This document shows positions 18,145 through 27,100 of a stretch of 64,000 bases of DNA, piece by piece. Each line of letters begins with the position of its first letter. The first letter of the stretch is position 1. The notes under the pieces are model-generated. The model did no database searches. It worked only from the letters and a program-made list of their open reading frames with translations, and had not been told where the DNA came from. Source of the DNA: an uncultured Planctomycetales bacterium (GTDB taxonomy: Bacteria; Planctomycetota; Planctomycetia; Pirellulales; S012-138); the NCBI GenBank assembly GCA_937982665.1, contig CALJLD010000295.1, forward strand, positions 5,564 through 69,563, written 5' to 3'. The translations under genes were made by a program, and so were the position numbers.

Positions 18145-20112
18145 TTAATTCTGATCGAACGCGAAGCCTAGTGCCATTAGTTCTGCGCGAATGTTGTCAT
18201 CTTGCAGCAACTCCTGCAATCGCGCGATGGCCGGATTGTCGACGCGGCTCTTGGGCACAATGAAGTCAAACTGTTCCCATCCCAAGGGCGCAAAAGCAAG
18301 ATCGTATGCTTCCGCAACCGCTCGAATGGCAACTCCCCAATCCGCTCGGCGTTGCGCGACAGCAGCGGCAACGGCATTATGGCTGGTGACCTGGACGGAA
18401 TATCCCGCTGGCTGAGCGCCTTTGAGATGTTGATCGATGAGCATTCGTGTCCCGCTGCCAGCATTGCGGTTTACCATGCGAATGTTTGCATCCGCACGCA
18501 GCTCAGTTTCCCGCGCGCACATTTCAATCAATTCTTCGCCTGACTTGCCCTCAAAGTGTGGCTCCTGCTTGCGGAATACAACACCTTGCTCTCTCGCATA
18601 GCCGCGGAGGAATTCCAGGCTTGGCGTCGCGAATGGAACGTTGTATTTGCCGGTCACCGGGTCCAGCAGGTGGATTCCCGCCAGATCGCACTCGCCGCGT
18701 TCTACTGCTTGTAGCCCTGCGGAACTTCCAACAGCGAGAAACTTCGTGCGAAAACCATCAGTCTGCAGGTGCGAGAGCAGGCGATCCAAACCGGGACAAT
18801 GACTGCCCACAACAACCAGTTGCGCGGTCTGCAGATTGTTGCCAATCAATTGGACGCGAACTTGCTCACCCTGCTCCAAGATCTCTTTGTCGTGGTCGAT
18901 CTTGATGAAGCCATCGGCATGACTGAAGCTCGTGACAGAGCCAGAACCCTTGCCCAGCGGAAAGGCAACATGTTCGGCCGAGTTCGAAGCAGGCCCTGTC
19001 GCTTGAACAAGTCCTACGAGTAAATACTCCGTGCGCCCAACCTCCGAATTGACGCGGACAGGCAGTGTAGCGGTAACGCTCGATGGCGAATCCGGCAGTC
19101 GTCCCGCCATCGCGCGAATGACCGGCGCAACGAACTCATGAAACGTGAAGATCGCCGACGTTGGAAATCCCGGCAAGATAACAACAGGCTTTCTCTCGTG
19201 CGCTGCAAGGCAAATCGGCTTGCCGGGCTTGAGCGCGACCCCGTGCGCGATGATTCCTGGCGAGGTTAACTCGCTGACCACACGATAGGAAAGGTCGCCG
19301 CTTCCTTTGCTGGTGCCGCCTGACAGCACCACGATATCCGTTTCGGCCAATGCCTGGCGAATGATCTTGCTCAAACCGTCCGCATCATCTTCCGAGATAC
19401 CGAACTCGTGAGGCTCGCCGCCAGATTCGCGAATTGCGTCGGCAAGGATTCGCGAATTCGAGTCATAGATTTTGCCAGCCTTGTAGTCTTCGCCCGGCTC
19501 AATCAATTCATTGCCGGTTGAAATCACGGCTACTTTTGGCCGCTTGAACACGCTGACTTCTTCCAGCCCAAGAGCGGCCAGCACCCCAGTCTCGCGACTC
19601 GTCAGCACAACGTTCGCGCGCAGTACCACTTCTCCCAAAGCGATGTCCGACCCGGCAAACGCGATTGCATTTCCTGGCGGGACGGAACGCAGCACGCTTA
19701 GTTCACCGTCAAGCACTTCCGTGTGTTCGACCATGATGACCGCGTCCGCTCCCCGCGGAACGACAGCACCCGTGGCAATCGCCGAAGCATGACCGTCAGC
19801 CAACGGTGTTTCGCTGACTTGTCCGGGTTCAATGATGCCAGGCTGGATCCGCAACTGGCGCGGAGCATCTTCGCGCGCACCGGCCGTTTGAACCGATTGC
19901 AACGCATAACCGTCAACATTTGATCGATCAAAGCCAGGGACATCGATCGGGGCGAAAACTTCCTTCGCCAGAACCCGGCCGAGCGCAACGTTCAGATCGA
20001 CCGTTTCCACGCCGCGAGGCGCACAATCGATCGCCGCTGAGAACAAGCGTTCCGCTTCATCGCGCTGCTTGACGCTGAGAAACTGCGCCTGGCGAAAATG
20101 CCGATTGTCCAT
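18145..20112 (-). CDS. moeA: Molybdopterin molybdenumtransferase MoeA fused to a PBP-like domain
   Basis: 655 residues from ATG 20112. Residues 1-410 are MoeA: DVPGFDRSNVDGYAL, ATGAVVPRGADAVIMVE, VAVISTGNELI, SNSRILADAIRESGG, VVLSGGTSKGSGD and ILPGFPTSAIFTF, covering the molybdopterin/molybdate binding regions. Residues 425-655 resemble the periplasmic molybdate-binding-like domain (COG1910 type): SHCPGLDRLLSHL, GECDLAGIHLLDP, MVNRNAGSGTRMLID and HNAVAAAVAQRRADWGVAI. MoeA inserts Mo into molybdopterin-AMP; the fused domain, with no signal peptide, would sense molybdate or a related anion in the cytoplasm. No helix-turn-helix is present. The 57-base gap to the sigma54-activator gene suggests co-transcription. 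The frame runs open upstream to 20781 only because it is antisense to the next gene. Confidence 0.92.
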   Translation of the reverse strand: MDNRHFRQAQFLSVKQRDEAERLFSAAIDCAPRGVETVDLNVALGRVLAKEVFAPIDVPGFDRSNVDGYALQSVQTAGAREDAPRQLRIQPGIIEPGQVSETPLADGHASAIATGAVVPRGADAVIMVEHTEVLDGELSVLRSVPPGNAIAFAGSDIALGEVVLRANVVLTSRETGVLAALGLEEVSVFKRPKVAVISTGNELIEPGEDYKAGKIYDSNSRILADAIRESGGEPHEFGISEDDADGLSKIIRQALAETDIVVLSGGTSKGSGDLSYRVVSELTSPGIIAHGVALKPGKPICLAAHERKPVVILPGFPTSAIFTFHEFVAPVIRAMAGRLPDSPSSVTATLPVRVNSEVGRTEYLLVGLVQATGPASNSAEHVAFPLGKGSGSVTSFSHADGFIKIDHDKEILEQGEQVRVQLIGNNLQTAQLVVVGSHCPGLDRLLSHLQTDGFRTKFLAVGSSAGLQAVERGECDLAGIHLLDPVTGKYNVPFATPSLEFLRGYAREQGVVFRKQEPHFEGKSGEELIEMCARETELRADANIRMVNRNAGSGTRMLIDQHLKGAQPAGYSVQVTSHNAVAAAVAQRRADWGVAIRAVAEAYDLAFAPLGWEQFDFIVPKSRVDNPAIARLQELLQDDNIRAELMALGFAFDQN

Positions 20113-20445
20113 CTTGATCCGATTCTGCCGTGCCGTGTGCCGCTTTGGGCTTAAGCCGCCCTTGTTGATCGTATGCCGAATTGTGAGTTGGCAACAGCCA
20201 CAGCAGACCCTTGGCGCGCGGAAAGATCGTTGCGATTGGTCGATTCCCCTTCGCGCAAACAGCGAATGAATACGCGTCATATCCGTCAGTTTGCTCCCCG
20301 TCCGGTTCTGACCTAGTGTTCTCAAGGTGGACCAGAGCGGTACGGCAAAGACAGATACGGTGACTCCTGCTGGTTGACTCAGCACGCTTGGCGCTGGGAA
20401 AGGAAGGCACTTCCTCTCGCCCAATTGTCGTGGCGGGAAGTGTTT
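20113..20445. other. Divergent promoter region, moeA / coiled-coil operon
   Basis: 333 bases between two divergent starts. TGCTG-GTTGACT-CAGCA (near 20368) is a small hairpin. I see no convincing -35/-10 pair and no conserved riboswitch. Confidence 0.35.
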
Positions 20446-21321
20446 ATGGATGGAAGGATTGTGGAACAGCTTAAGGAAATCGATGGTTGGGGCGAAATCA
20501 GCGACCTGTTGTCGCAGTGGTCGCAGTGCGCCGCCGATTTCGAGAACTTTGCTATCGAGCAGCAGGCCGAGTTGGACGGAATTATCGACCGCCTGGAGAG
20601 CTATCAAGTTGACGTTGGTCAATTGCAGCAAAAATCCGAGCAGAGGCAAGAAGAACTCGCCAGCATTCAGCAATCCACACAAGCTGCCAACCAGCGGGTC
20701 GCCGAGCTTGAGCAGCAACTCCAGGAGCTGGAAACGGCCCACAATGAGATTGTTGATGAAGCAGAAGAACGCTTGCAACAACTTGGCGATGAGAACAACC
20801 AGCTAGCTGGCCAAAAAGAGCAGTGTGAGTCCGAACTCCAACAGTTGAGAGCGTATGCGGAACAGTTCGAGTCCAAGTTGGGCGAGCTAGAAACGGCACA
20901 AGCCGAACTCGAACGCTCTCGTGCGGAGTTGGACAGTGCCAAGAAGACGGTGGCCCAGCAGCAAGCAGAACTCACCAAGGCAGAGTACGGCACGCGCGAC
21001 TCCAATGAGCACCTGGGTGAACTTGAACAAGAAGTGAACGAGCTGCGTCAAGAGCTTGAGGAATCACGCACCCGAGCGACGCGATACAAGGATCAACTTG
21101 CCGAAGAGCGTGCCGAGTGGCACACCGAATTGAAGTTGCTGCGAAAAGCCATCGAATCCAATTCACCTGACGACGCCCCCGGAAAGTTGTTGGGGGGGAG
21201 TTCACCGCTGAGCACTGGCCAGACGAGCAAGAGTCCTGACCGCGTTGTTGATCGACTCGCCAAACAATTCAAAAGGTTGAATACCCCTGAGCGGCCCGGC
21301 GGAAACGATCAAGCCACGTAA
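20446..21321 (+). CDS. Coiled-coil protein opening the GTPase operon
   Basis: 291 residues from ATG 20446, preceded by GCGGGAAG; upstream in-frame TTG codons lack such a site. After a short N-terminal region (MDGRIVEQLKEIDGWGEISD) residues 40-240 form one long coiled coil rich in Glu and Gln (AELEQQLQELETAHNEIVDE, LEQEVNELRQELEESRTRA). The last 50 residues are Ser/Pro-rich and then basic (DRVVDRLAKQFKRLN). No signal peptide or transmembrane segment, so it is cytoplasmic, probably an oligomeric rod or adaptor. It lies 61 bases before the FGE-like gene and is first in a four-gene operon with a zinc-ribbon GTPase and its partner, which suggests it bridges those components. Sequence similarity outside the coil is unknown to me. 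Confidence 0.8.
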   Translation: MDGRIVEQLKEIDGWGEISDLLSQWSQCAADFENFAIEQQAELDGIIDRLESYQVDVGQLQQKSEQRQEELASIQQSTQAANQRVAELEQQLQELETAHNEIVDEAEERLQQLGDENNQLAGQKEQCESELQQLRAYAEQFESKLGELETAQAELERSRAELDSAKKTVAQQQAELTKAEYGTRDSNEHLGELEQEVNELRQELEESRTRATRYKDQLAEERAEWHTELKLLRKAIESNSPDDAPGKLLGGSSPLSTGQTSKSPDRVVDRLAKQFKRLNTPERPGGNDQAT

Positions 21322-21382
21322 CTCACGAGATTATCCGCCGGCAACCACCGCAAAACATTCAGACTTACGCCGAGAGGTTCCC

Positions 21383-22588
21383 ATGTTGTTCCAAAAGAAA
21401 AGCTGGCTGATCGCCGGGCCTGTTGCGCTCTTGGCGTTGGTGGCCGCCATCTGGCTGGCGTCAATGGGTTGGTGGTCAGGCGTGTTCGCTGTGTTTGGCA
21501 TCTTTGGCGTTTGCTTCGGCATCGCAATGGCCTGGGGAAAGAACAACAACACTTCTCGACCGGCCACCACCGTTGAGTTCAATCGAGTTCCGGCTCCCGA
21601 ACCCCCGCCGGCTCCGGCGGACAGCGAGACCCTGGTCGATGCAATGTTGCGGACCGGCCGTTATGGCCTGTTGCTGCGTCCGCAGATTCGAGCCAACCTG
21701 ACACCGGCGCAAATCTCTCACGCGGAAAACCTCCTCCAGCGTGAGATGGGCAAGATCGGTCGTGGAGTTGTTGCTCTGGGACGTTATGGGCATGTGTCCG
21801 CTGGCCCCGTGAACGAAAATGGCGTGCCGGCCAATGGCGTGCAGTTTTGCGAAGTTGACGAGTTCTACATCGATTGCTGCACCGTCTGCAACGAACAGTT
21901 TGCCGCCTTCGTGCATGATGGCGGGTACAGCGATGAGACGCTGTGGGACGCCGAGATTTGGCAAGCAGTCCCGGACTTCTTGGACCGCAGCGGACATCCC
22001 GGACCACGAAACTGGGAAGGCGGACAGCCCCGCCGTGGCGAAGAAAAACTCCCCGTTGTGGGCGTCAGTTGGTATGAAGCTTCCGCCTATGCACGCTGGG
22101 CCGGAAAGCGATTGCCCACAAATGCGGAATGGGAAAAGGCCGGCAGTTGCCCAGTTGAAGTGGGTGCCGGAACTGTCAAGCAACGCCGCTATCCCTGGGG
22201 CGAAGGCATGGACCGCACCCGAGCAAACATCTGGGGCGGCGCAGAGGGTCAACCTTCTGCCGTGCACGAATTCTCAAAGGGCGCATGCGCCGGCGGCATT
22301 ACTCAGCTCATTGGCAACGTTTGGGAATGGACCGCGGATGAGTTCTTGGGCGGACCGGATCAACCGGGATTGATTTTGCCCAACCCCATGCGAGCCATTC
22401 GTGGCGGCGCTTTTGATACCTATTTTGACAACCAGGCCACTTGCCAATTCCAAAGTGGCGAAAGCCCAATGAGTCGCAAACACAACATCGGTTTCCGGTG
22501 TGTCTTGGCCGCCGCAGACATCCAAGCGGCCTATGAAGATTCTCACGAACAACACGCGGACACCGAAGGAAATGAGGTGCTGGCATGA
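21383..22588 (+). CDS. Membrane-anchored FGE/sulfatase-modifying-like (FGS) domain protein
   Basis: 401 residues. Two adjacent hydrophobic helices at 8-28 and 30-52 anchor it. About 125-375 is an FGE-sulfatase (C-type-lectin-like) domain: CEVDEFYIDCCTVCNEQF, LPVVGVSWYEASAYARWAGK, LPTNAEWEKA, RYPWGE, GNVWEWTADEF, IRGGAF and IGFRCV. In true formylglycine-generating enzymes two cysteines sit just after RGG(S/A); here the segment is RGGAFDTYFDNQATCQF, with the first missing. It is therefore unlikely to oxidise sulfatase cysteines and more likely binds a ligand. The start ATG overlaps no other gene; its stop overlaps the GTPase start by four bases, so the two are coupled. The hydrophobic hairpin would leave both ends on the same side of the membrane. 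Confidence 0.82.
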   Translation: MLFQKKSWLIAGPVALLALVAAIWLASMGWWSGVFAVFGIFGVCFGIAMAWGKNNNTSRPATTVEFNRVPAPEPPPAPADSETLVDAMLRTGRYGLLLRPQIRANLTPAQISHAENLLQREMGKIGRGVVALGRYGHVSAGPVNENGVPANGVQFCEVDEFYIDCCTVCNEQFAAFVHDGGYSDETLWDAEIWQAVPDFLDRSGHPGPRNWEGGQPRRGEEKLPVVGVSWYEASAYARWAGKRLPTNAEWEKAGSCPVEVGAGTVKQRRYPWGEGMDRTRANIWGGAEGQPSAVHEFSKGACAGGITQLIGNVWEWTADEFLGGPDQPGLILPNPMRAIRGGAFDTYFDNQATCQFQSGESPMSRKHNIGFRCVLAAADIQAAYEDSHEQHADTEGNEVLA

Positions 22589-23493
22589 GTAAGAGCGCAT
22601 CTGTTGATCTCGATTCCTATCGCTTGGCGCAATACGCGTTGCAGGTCCCCTGCTACATCTGCGAACAAGCCAACATGTTCGATGCGGAGTTGTGCCGACA
22701 CTGCTTCGCACCCATGGCTTTGGCGCAACAAGCCAAGAACCTCAAAACGGAACCAAGCCTGATCGCCACCATCGGCGCCAGCGGCGTTGGCAAGACCGTC
22801 TACTTGGGCGTGCTGATGGACATGCTGACTCGCCAGTCAGACATGCTGCAAGTCTTGGCTCGCGGCGCGTTCTCCATCAATTTGCAACAAACCACAACCG
22901 CCGCTTTGCAACGTGGCGAGTTCCCCGATAAGACCCCGAACGAGCCGGATCGTTGGAACTGGGTCCATTGCCAAATCCGTTCCAAGAAACATTCCAAGCC
23001 GGTGGAATTGGTGATGCCGGACATGGCCGGCGAAGCCTTGCTTGAGGAAGTTGATCATCCTCGCACCTTCCAGGTTGTGCGCTCATTCTTGTTGAAATGT
23101 TCTGGAGCAATGGTCTTGATCGACGGCGCCAAGCTGTATGGCGGCACCGTCGAACAAGATTATTTCACGATGAAGCTGCTGAGCTACTTGATTGAGCTTG
23201 TTGAGGATCCCAAGCACAACTGGAGCAAGCGGCCTGTCGCGATCGTATTCAGCAAGGCTGACCAATGCGATGAAGCGTTTGATGATCCCAACGAATACGC
23301 GCGGCGGCACGCCACTGGCTTGTGGAGATTTTGCGAAGAGCGATTCCGCAACCACCGGTTCTTTGCTGCGTGCGTCGCTGGCGCATGTGGATTCCGGGAC
23401 ACGGCCTACGATGGTCGCCAAACCATCCCGTTGCGAATTGAACCTCGTGGGCTGGTTGAACCGTTCTGCTGGCTGATTGATCAGATTCGTTAA
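22585..23493 (+). CDS. Zinc-ribbon GTPase of a GAP1-associated system
   Basis: 302 residues. An N-terminal zinc ribbon has Cys at 23, 26, 37 and 40 (CYICEQ..CRHC). The P-loop GTPase follows: Walker A GASGVGKT (64-71), a DxxG-type switch at 146 (PDMAGEALLE), and an NKxD-like FSKADQCDE at 222-230. This resembles the double-GTPase (DO-GTPase) families that occur next to GAP1-type proteins in bacterial conflict systems; only one GTPase domain is visible here. It should switch with GTP and contact the FGS protein upstream, with which it is translationally coupled (ATGA), and the GAP1-like protein downstream. No membrane segment. Guanine preference is inferred from SKAD; ATP cannot be excluded. Confidence 0.82.
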   Translation: MSKSASVDLDSYRLAQYALQVPCYICEQANMFDAELCRHCFAPMALAQQAKNLKTEPSLIATIGASGVGKTVYLGVLMDMLTRQSDMLQVLARGAFSINLQQTTTAALQRGEFPDKTPNEPDRWNWVHCQIRSKKHSKPVELVMPDMAGEALLEEVDHPRTFQVVRSFLLKCSGAMVLIDGAKLYGGTVEQDYFTMKLLSYLIELVEDPKHNWSKRPVAIVFSKADQCDEAFDDPNEYARRHATGLWRFCEERFRNHRFFAACVAGACGFRDTAYDGRQTIPLRIEPRGLVEPFCWLIDQIR

Positions 23494-23577
23494 ACGTGAT
23501 CCTCAATATGCCATGCGGTGGCGCTAAGCACCCAAGTTCCCGATGGCTCACAATATTCCGTAACCGAAATCAAGGCG

Positions 23578-25338
23578 ATGAATACTCCCGACCCAGCTCT
23601 TCAAGAAACTGGTCAATTTCAAATTGAACAGGCGATCTTCACTTCGGCGACATCGGCGAAGAGCGAAGGCTATCACCTGGTTGCCGCAAGTTCCGGCGTT
23701 TCTGAACCTGACCGTCGGGAGCTTTCGATTTGGGGCCCCTCGCACGATTCGCTGCTGGAAGCGGGACATGGCGCTCTGAGCGTGAATTTCCATCCGTTGC
23801 CCAGCGGCTCTTTTTGCGTGTCGCAAACAACGTTGGAAGGCACGGAATACAGCGGACGTGGGCCGCAGGTCTATACGCATTCGCTGATCGTCCCGCCAAT
23901 CGTGATGGATCAGTTCGGCAACAATCCCTTTGTGTTGCTCCGCGAAGCCACAGCCGCCGGGCATGTTCGCATTTACAACGAACCGCCAGAACGGCTCAAG
24001 CGGTTTTCCGTCCAGGGCAGCTTTCCCGCGGTGGACGAAGAGTTGCTGACTCAATTGGCCGGGAAGTTTGGTGCCGCTCGGCTGGCCCGACTAATCGACA
24101 CGGTGCTGACCTCACGTTGCCTGGGCATCGTCTCGCACGAAAGCGGACCAAGGCTGATCTCCGGTTTGATCAATTGCCTGCCGTTGGAGATTCGCCCGAC
24201 CATTTCCTTCAGCACAGCGCTCAAACACTCGCCAAGACGGCCGTTCCGCGTGCTGTGCGTTCCAACCGAGGAAAAAGAACAACGCCGATTGGTCCGACAG
24301 TACGAACTCGATCTCTTCCACGTGGATCAGTACCCGGAAGAAGAGCCTGAGCACCCCTGGGCACAGCTTGTCCTACAGCGATTTGAGAATTGCGAGTTTG
24401 CTCGGTTCAGCAGCGAACTCAATCGGCCGCGTCCACGATTGACTGTTGATGACCTCACGGACCTGGCGAACGACTTGATTGCGGGAACGGATTCACGCGA
24501 GTACTCCGGACCGATCGAGAGCACGTTTGATCAGGAATGGGAGCAAGAAGCGACCAGTGAATCGCACGACGCAACAACAAACACGACCGAGCCAGCCAAC
24601 GAGGCAGAGTCGACGCACGACGATTTGCCAACCGCCAAAGCTGACGATTTTGCTGAGCAAGCTGACGAAGAGCCGGCCAGCCAGGACATTCAAGTTCAAG
24701 CTCCAACCATCGAACCGCAACCTGAGGAAACACCCGAACCGGACGCTAATCCCTTCGCGGAATTGGAGTCGGCCTTCGAATCGGAGATCGACGACTCATC
24801 CCAACCGGAAACAGAATTCGCTGCATTCGAAGATCCGTTTGCCGAGTTGGTTGACAGCACATCAACCAACGGTGAGGCAACGGATGAAGACATTCAAACT
24901 CTTTCTACTAACAGTTCAGGTGAGCCTATGTCGCAAAAAACGCCCTCAACTCCCACGTTTCAGGAAGAGACGGCATTCACAGGCGGCGAAGGCTTCGCCA
25001 CGACACGCCGTGAGCCCAAGCCCGCTTTCCAATTGAGCCGCCAATGCCCCGAGGCTGCCGCGCGACTTATGCGGTTGGAGGCCACGGTCTTTGAAGCCAT
25101 GACGGGCGACGAATCGGCCCAAGGGCAACTTGGCCCGCTGTGGAGCGAAGTGCAGGAGAAACTTGGCGGCGAATTGCGTCAGAAGTGCCGGGAAGAATTC
25201 CTGCACTATGCAATCCACATGTGGCAACATTTCTCGACGGATGTTGACCGCAATCCGTTGCAAGCCGCAGCCGCCTTGGATGTTGTTTGCCGCCTGTTTG
25301 AAGAACCCGAGCAAGCGCTGCAAACTGCCAATGCTTAA
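23578..25338 (+). CDS. GAP1-N2-like GTPase-associated protein
   Basis: 586 residues from ATG 23578; a GTG at 23518 would add 20 residues, with neither start having a strong Shine-Dalgarno. Residues 10-290 match my memory of GAP1 N-terminal type 2 domains: QAIFTSA near the start, GYHLVAASSGVSEPDRREL, LPSGSFCVSQT, PQVYTHSLIV, and LISGLINCLPLEIRPTISFS. Residues 300-470 are a very acidic, Thr/Glu/Pro-rich linker. The last 110 residues are helical (RLMRLEATVFEAMTGDESA, FLHYAIHMW). It is the last gene of the GTPase operon and would be the effector or regulator of the GTPase. A perfect terminator follows. Confidence 0.78.
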   Translation: MNTPDPALQETGQFQIEQAIFTSATSAKSEGYHLVAASSGVSEPDRRELSIWGPSHDSLLEAGHGALSVNFHPLPSGSFCVSQTTLEGTEYSGRGPQVYTHSLIVPPIVMDQFGNNPFVLLREATAAGHVRIYNEPPERLKRFSVQGSFPAVDEELLTQLAGKFGAARLARLIDTVLTSRCLGIVSHESGPRLISGLINCLPLEIRPTISFSTALKHSPRRPFRVLCVPTEEKEQRRLVRQYELDLFHVDQYPEEEPEHPWAQLVLQRFENCEFARFSSELNRPRPRLTVDDLTDLANDLIAGTDSREYSGPIESTFDQEWEQEATSESHDATTNTTEPANEAESTHDDLPTAKADDFAEQADEEPASQDIQVQAPTIEPQPEETPEPDANPFAELESAFESEIDDSSQPETEFAAFEDPFAELVDSTSTNGEATDEDIQTLSTNSSGEPMSQKTPSTPTFQEETAFTGGEGFATTRREPKPAFQLSRQCPEAAARLMRLEATVFEAMTGDESAQGQLGPLWSEVQEKLGGELRQKCREEFLHYAIHMWQHFSTDVDRNPLQAAAALDVVCRLFEEPEQALQTANA

Positions 25339-25374
25339 TGCGTCAACCGCGTTAGTTCATTCAGTTGCTCATCA

Positions 25375-25414
25375 AACAGCGGGTGCGGCCAACAGCCGGC
25401 CCGCTGTTCTTTTT
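25375..25414 (+). terminator. Terminator of the GTPase-GAP1 operon
   Basis: AACAGCGGG (25375-25383) pairs with CCCGCTGTT (25400-25408), inner GGCC/GGCC-like pairing possible, followed by CTTTTTT. It lies 37 bases after the GAP1 stop. Confidence 0.9.
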
Positions 25415-25660
25415 TGGTATCGATGATTGCGGCAATCCAAAGATTCTTTAGCACCTCCACATTATTCGCGCCAATTTGCCAACGATTCTTGCGAACGCTC
25501 AGAGACAATGTCCAAGAAACCAAACGACGCGGCAAAACACAAAGCGCTCGGGTAACAGCCAACCAACCGAACGGCCAGCAATAACTGTTTAGGCCGTGTC
25601 GCTACAGGTCTTAGTGGCCCCAGGCAGGAGCGGGGTTGCCGATTTATTCCAACCGCTTTT
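25415..25660. other. Intergenic region after the operon terminator
   Basis: Between a plus-strand terminator and a convergent minus-strand gene. A 75-codon minus-strand frame at 25335-25562 reads through the terminator and has no family resemblance. Nothing else seen. Confidence 0.35.
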
Positions 25661-26317
25661 CTAGTGCAGCAACCATTGCTGATTGGATCCTCTTTCGATT
25701 CCTTTCGATAATAGCGGCTTCAGAACCTCGGAAGGACAAGCGGTGTACTCGTGAAGATTCAACAGCGCCCTGGTCCGCTCCAACTCATCTTCACTATCAG
25801 CAAGTTTCATCAATTCGTCGATTCCTGGTTGGCCCAGCGATGACAAGCTTCCGCATGCCATATCGGTGCGTTTCCGATCATGGTTCTCTCCTTGAAACCA
25901 GGTCCAGCGATTGAGGCTTTGAACGGCATCTTTACCCCCAATGCTGGCAAGTGCCCAGGCATTCAACTCGAATCGCGGATAGTCCTCGGTGTGTTGCACC
26001 AGCACAGGAACAGCCGCTCGCGCACGATCGCCCAATTCCGCAAGGATATTGCAAACGTCGGAGTGGTCACACCACCAGAGCGCATCCTGTTCTCCCAGCA
26101 AGATATTGGCGATCCTCAACACGAATGCAGGCAGCATATCGACAATCCTGCGCCGCAAATCTCCATCGCCTTGCTCAAGGTGTTCAAGAATCTGATAGAG
26201 CGCTGCGTCAGTTGTCTCCGCAAGCTCTAGCAGTTCTCTTGCAGCCTGCAAACGAGTCGCGTCTGAGTTCCCAGCTTTGTATGAACGAACCAAGCCTTCC
26301 AACAGTTTCTCGGACAT
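25661..26317 (-). CDS. HEAT-like repeat protein (218 aa)
   Basis: ATG 26317 with GGAG at good spacing. The whole protein is made of alpha-helical repeats of about 30-38 residues (LQAARELLELAETTDAALYQI, ARAAVPVLVQHTEDYPRFE, SSLGQPGIDELMKLADSEDE), typical of HEAT-like adaptors. No signal peptide. It ends the minus-strand series HEAT membrane protein, NADAR-like protein, HEAT protein, with a gap of 124 bases to the NADAR-like gene. Such proteins bind partners; what it binds here is unknown. Confidence 0.75.
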   Translation of the reverse strand: MSEKLLEGLVRSYKAGNSDATRLQAARELLELAETTDAALYQILEHLEQGDGDLRRRIVDMLPAFVLRIANILLGEQDALWWCDHSDVCNILAELGDRARAAVPVLVQHTEDYPRFELNAWALASIGGKDAVQSLNRWTWFQGENHDRKRTDMACGSLSSLGQPGIDELMKLADSEDELERTRALLNLHEYTACPSEVLKPLLSKGIERGSNQQWLLH

Positions 26318-26441
26318 TGGGATTCTCCAGGCAATGCAGTCTTCGCCACAACTTCGGCAAGCGCGCGATCACGCTTCCGCGGCTTTTTCAAATCGAACGT
26401 GTTTCGACACCTGGCCATCGGCCAGACATCCTTGAATCCAC

Positions 26442-26912
26442 TTATTGCAAGTCTGCACGAATACGTTCGAGCAGATTCAGAAAGCGCGCTGCTGGCAAAC
26501 TGGTGCGGGGTGATTCCGGCTTGCCTGTATCATGCACCAGCGGTCGATCGCCGATCGCAACCATTGCGTCACGAGCCTCACCGTTTTGGGCAAACTTGGC
26601 GCGCAGTGCGCGCTCGATCAGCTCATAATACTCGTCCGAACGGAACTCGATCGAGCGTCCTTGCCACCATACGGTTTGTTCTTCCCAGACCCGTTGCATG
26701 CGAGCCTTGGTTCCGGCATTCTTGGCTTGCCGACCGTGCTTAGCAAAGATGCGCAGTTGCTTTTCGGGGTTTTCTTCTTTCAATCCCTGCAACAACCCTT
26801 CCATCGACTCAAAGCGGATTCCATCGAGTTCAAAGGGCGTGTGGGCGAAATTGGAGAGCAACCTCTCAGGCCCTTCGGCGTAAGACACGATGTTGAGCGG
26901 TTGATTTGACAT
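26442..26912 (-). CDS. NADAR-like (YbiA family) protein, divergent
   Basis: 156 residues from ATG 26912; the 15-codon extension upstream lacks a Shine-Dalgarno. The N-terminal motif LLSNFAHTPFELDGIRFESM-EGLLQG matches the NADAR pattern (N-F, P-F-x-L-D-G, Y/S-x-E). The usual C-terminal PYWG..N.LG-LM-xR is replaced by HDTGKPESPRTSLPAARF, then LNLLERIR. NADAR proteins are hydrolases acting on N-linked ADP-ribose, including ADP-ribosylated guanine in DNA. The divergent C-terminus leaves activity uncertain. It lies between two HEAT-repeat genes on the same strand, and a canonical NADAR gene is 11 kb away on the other strand. Confidence 0.65.
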   Translation of the reverse strand: MSNQPLNIVSYAEGPERLLSNFAHTPFELDGIRFESMEGLLQGLKEENPEKQLRIFAKHGRQAKNAGTKARMQRVWEEQTVWWQGRSIEFRSDEYYELIERALRAKFAQNGEARDAMVAIGDRPLVHDTGKPESPRTSLPAARFLNLLERIRADLQ

Positions 26913-27100
26913 AACAAAGCAGCAGGATTTACCGCGTCTCCAATCACCTGGAACCAAGGCGCGCAGGCGGAGGGCGCATCAGAAACGAACAATGACTCTC
27001 TCCTCTTCAATAAGAGCGAGGCGACCAGCGAACTGGGGGACGAGCTTTCGTTTTTCTTGTGAATCTGGCGGAAGAGTCGCGCATGTCGCTCACATGTCTC

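Noticed and set aside
20113..20781. Extension of the MoeA frame upstream
   Set aside because: The extra 223 codons contain no MoeA motif and run into the divergent coiled-coil gene; ATG 20112 gives the normal N-terminus.
25335..25562. A 75-codon minus-strand frame through the operon terminator
   Set aside because: It spans a strong hairpin terminator, and no Shine-Dalgarno or known motif supports it.
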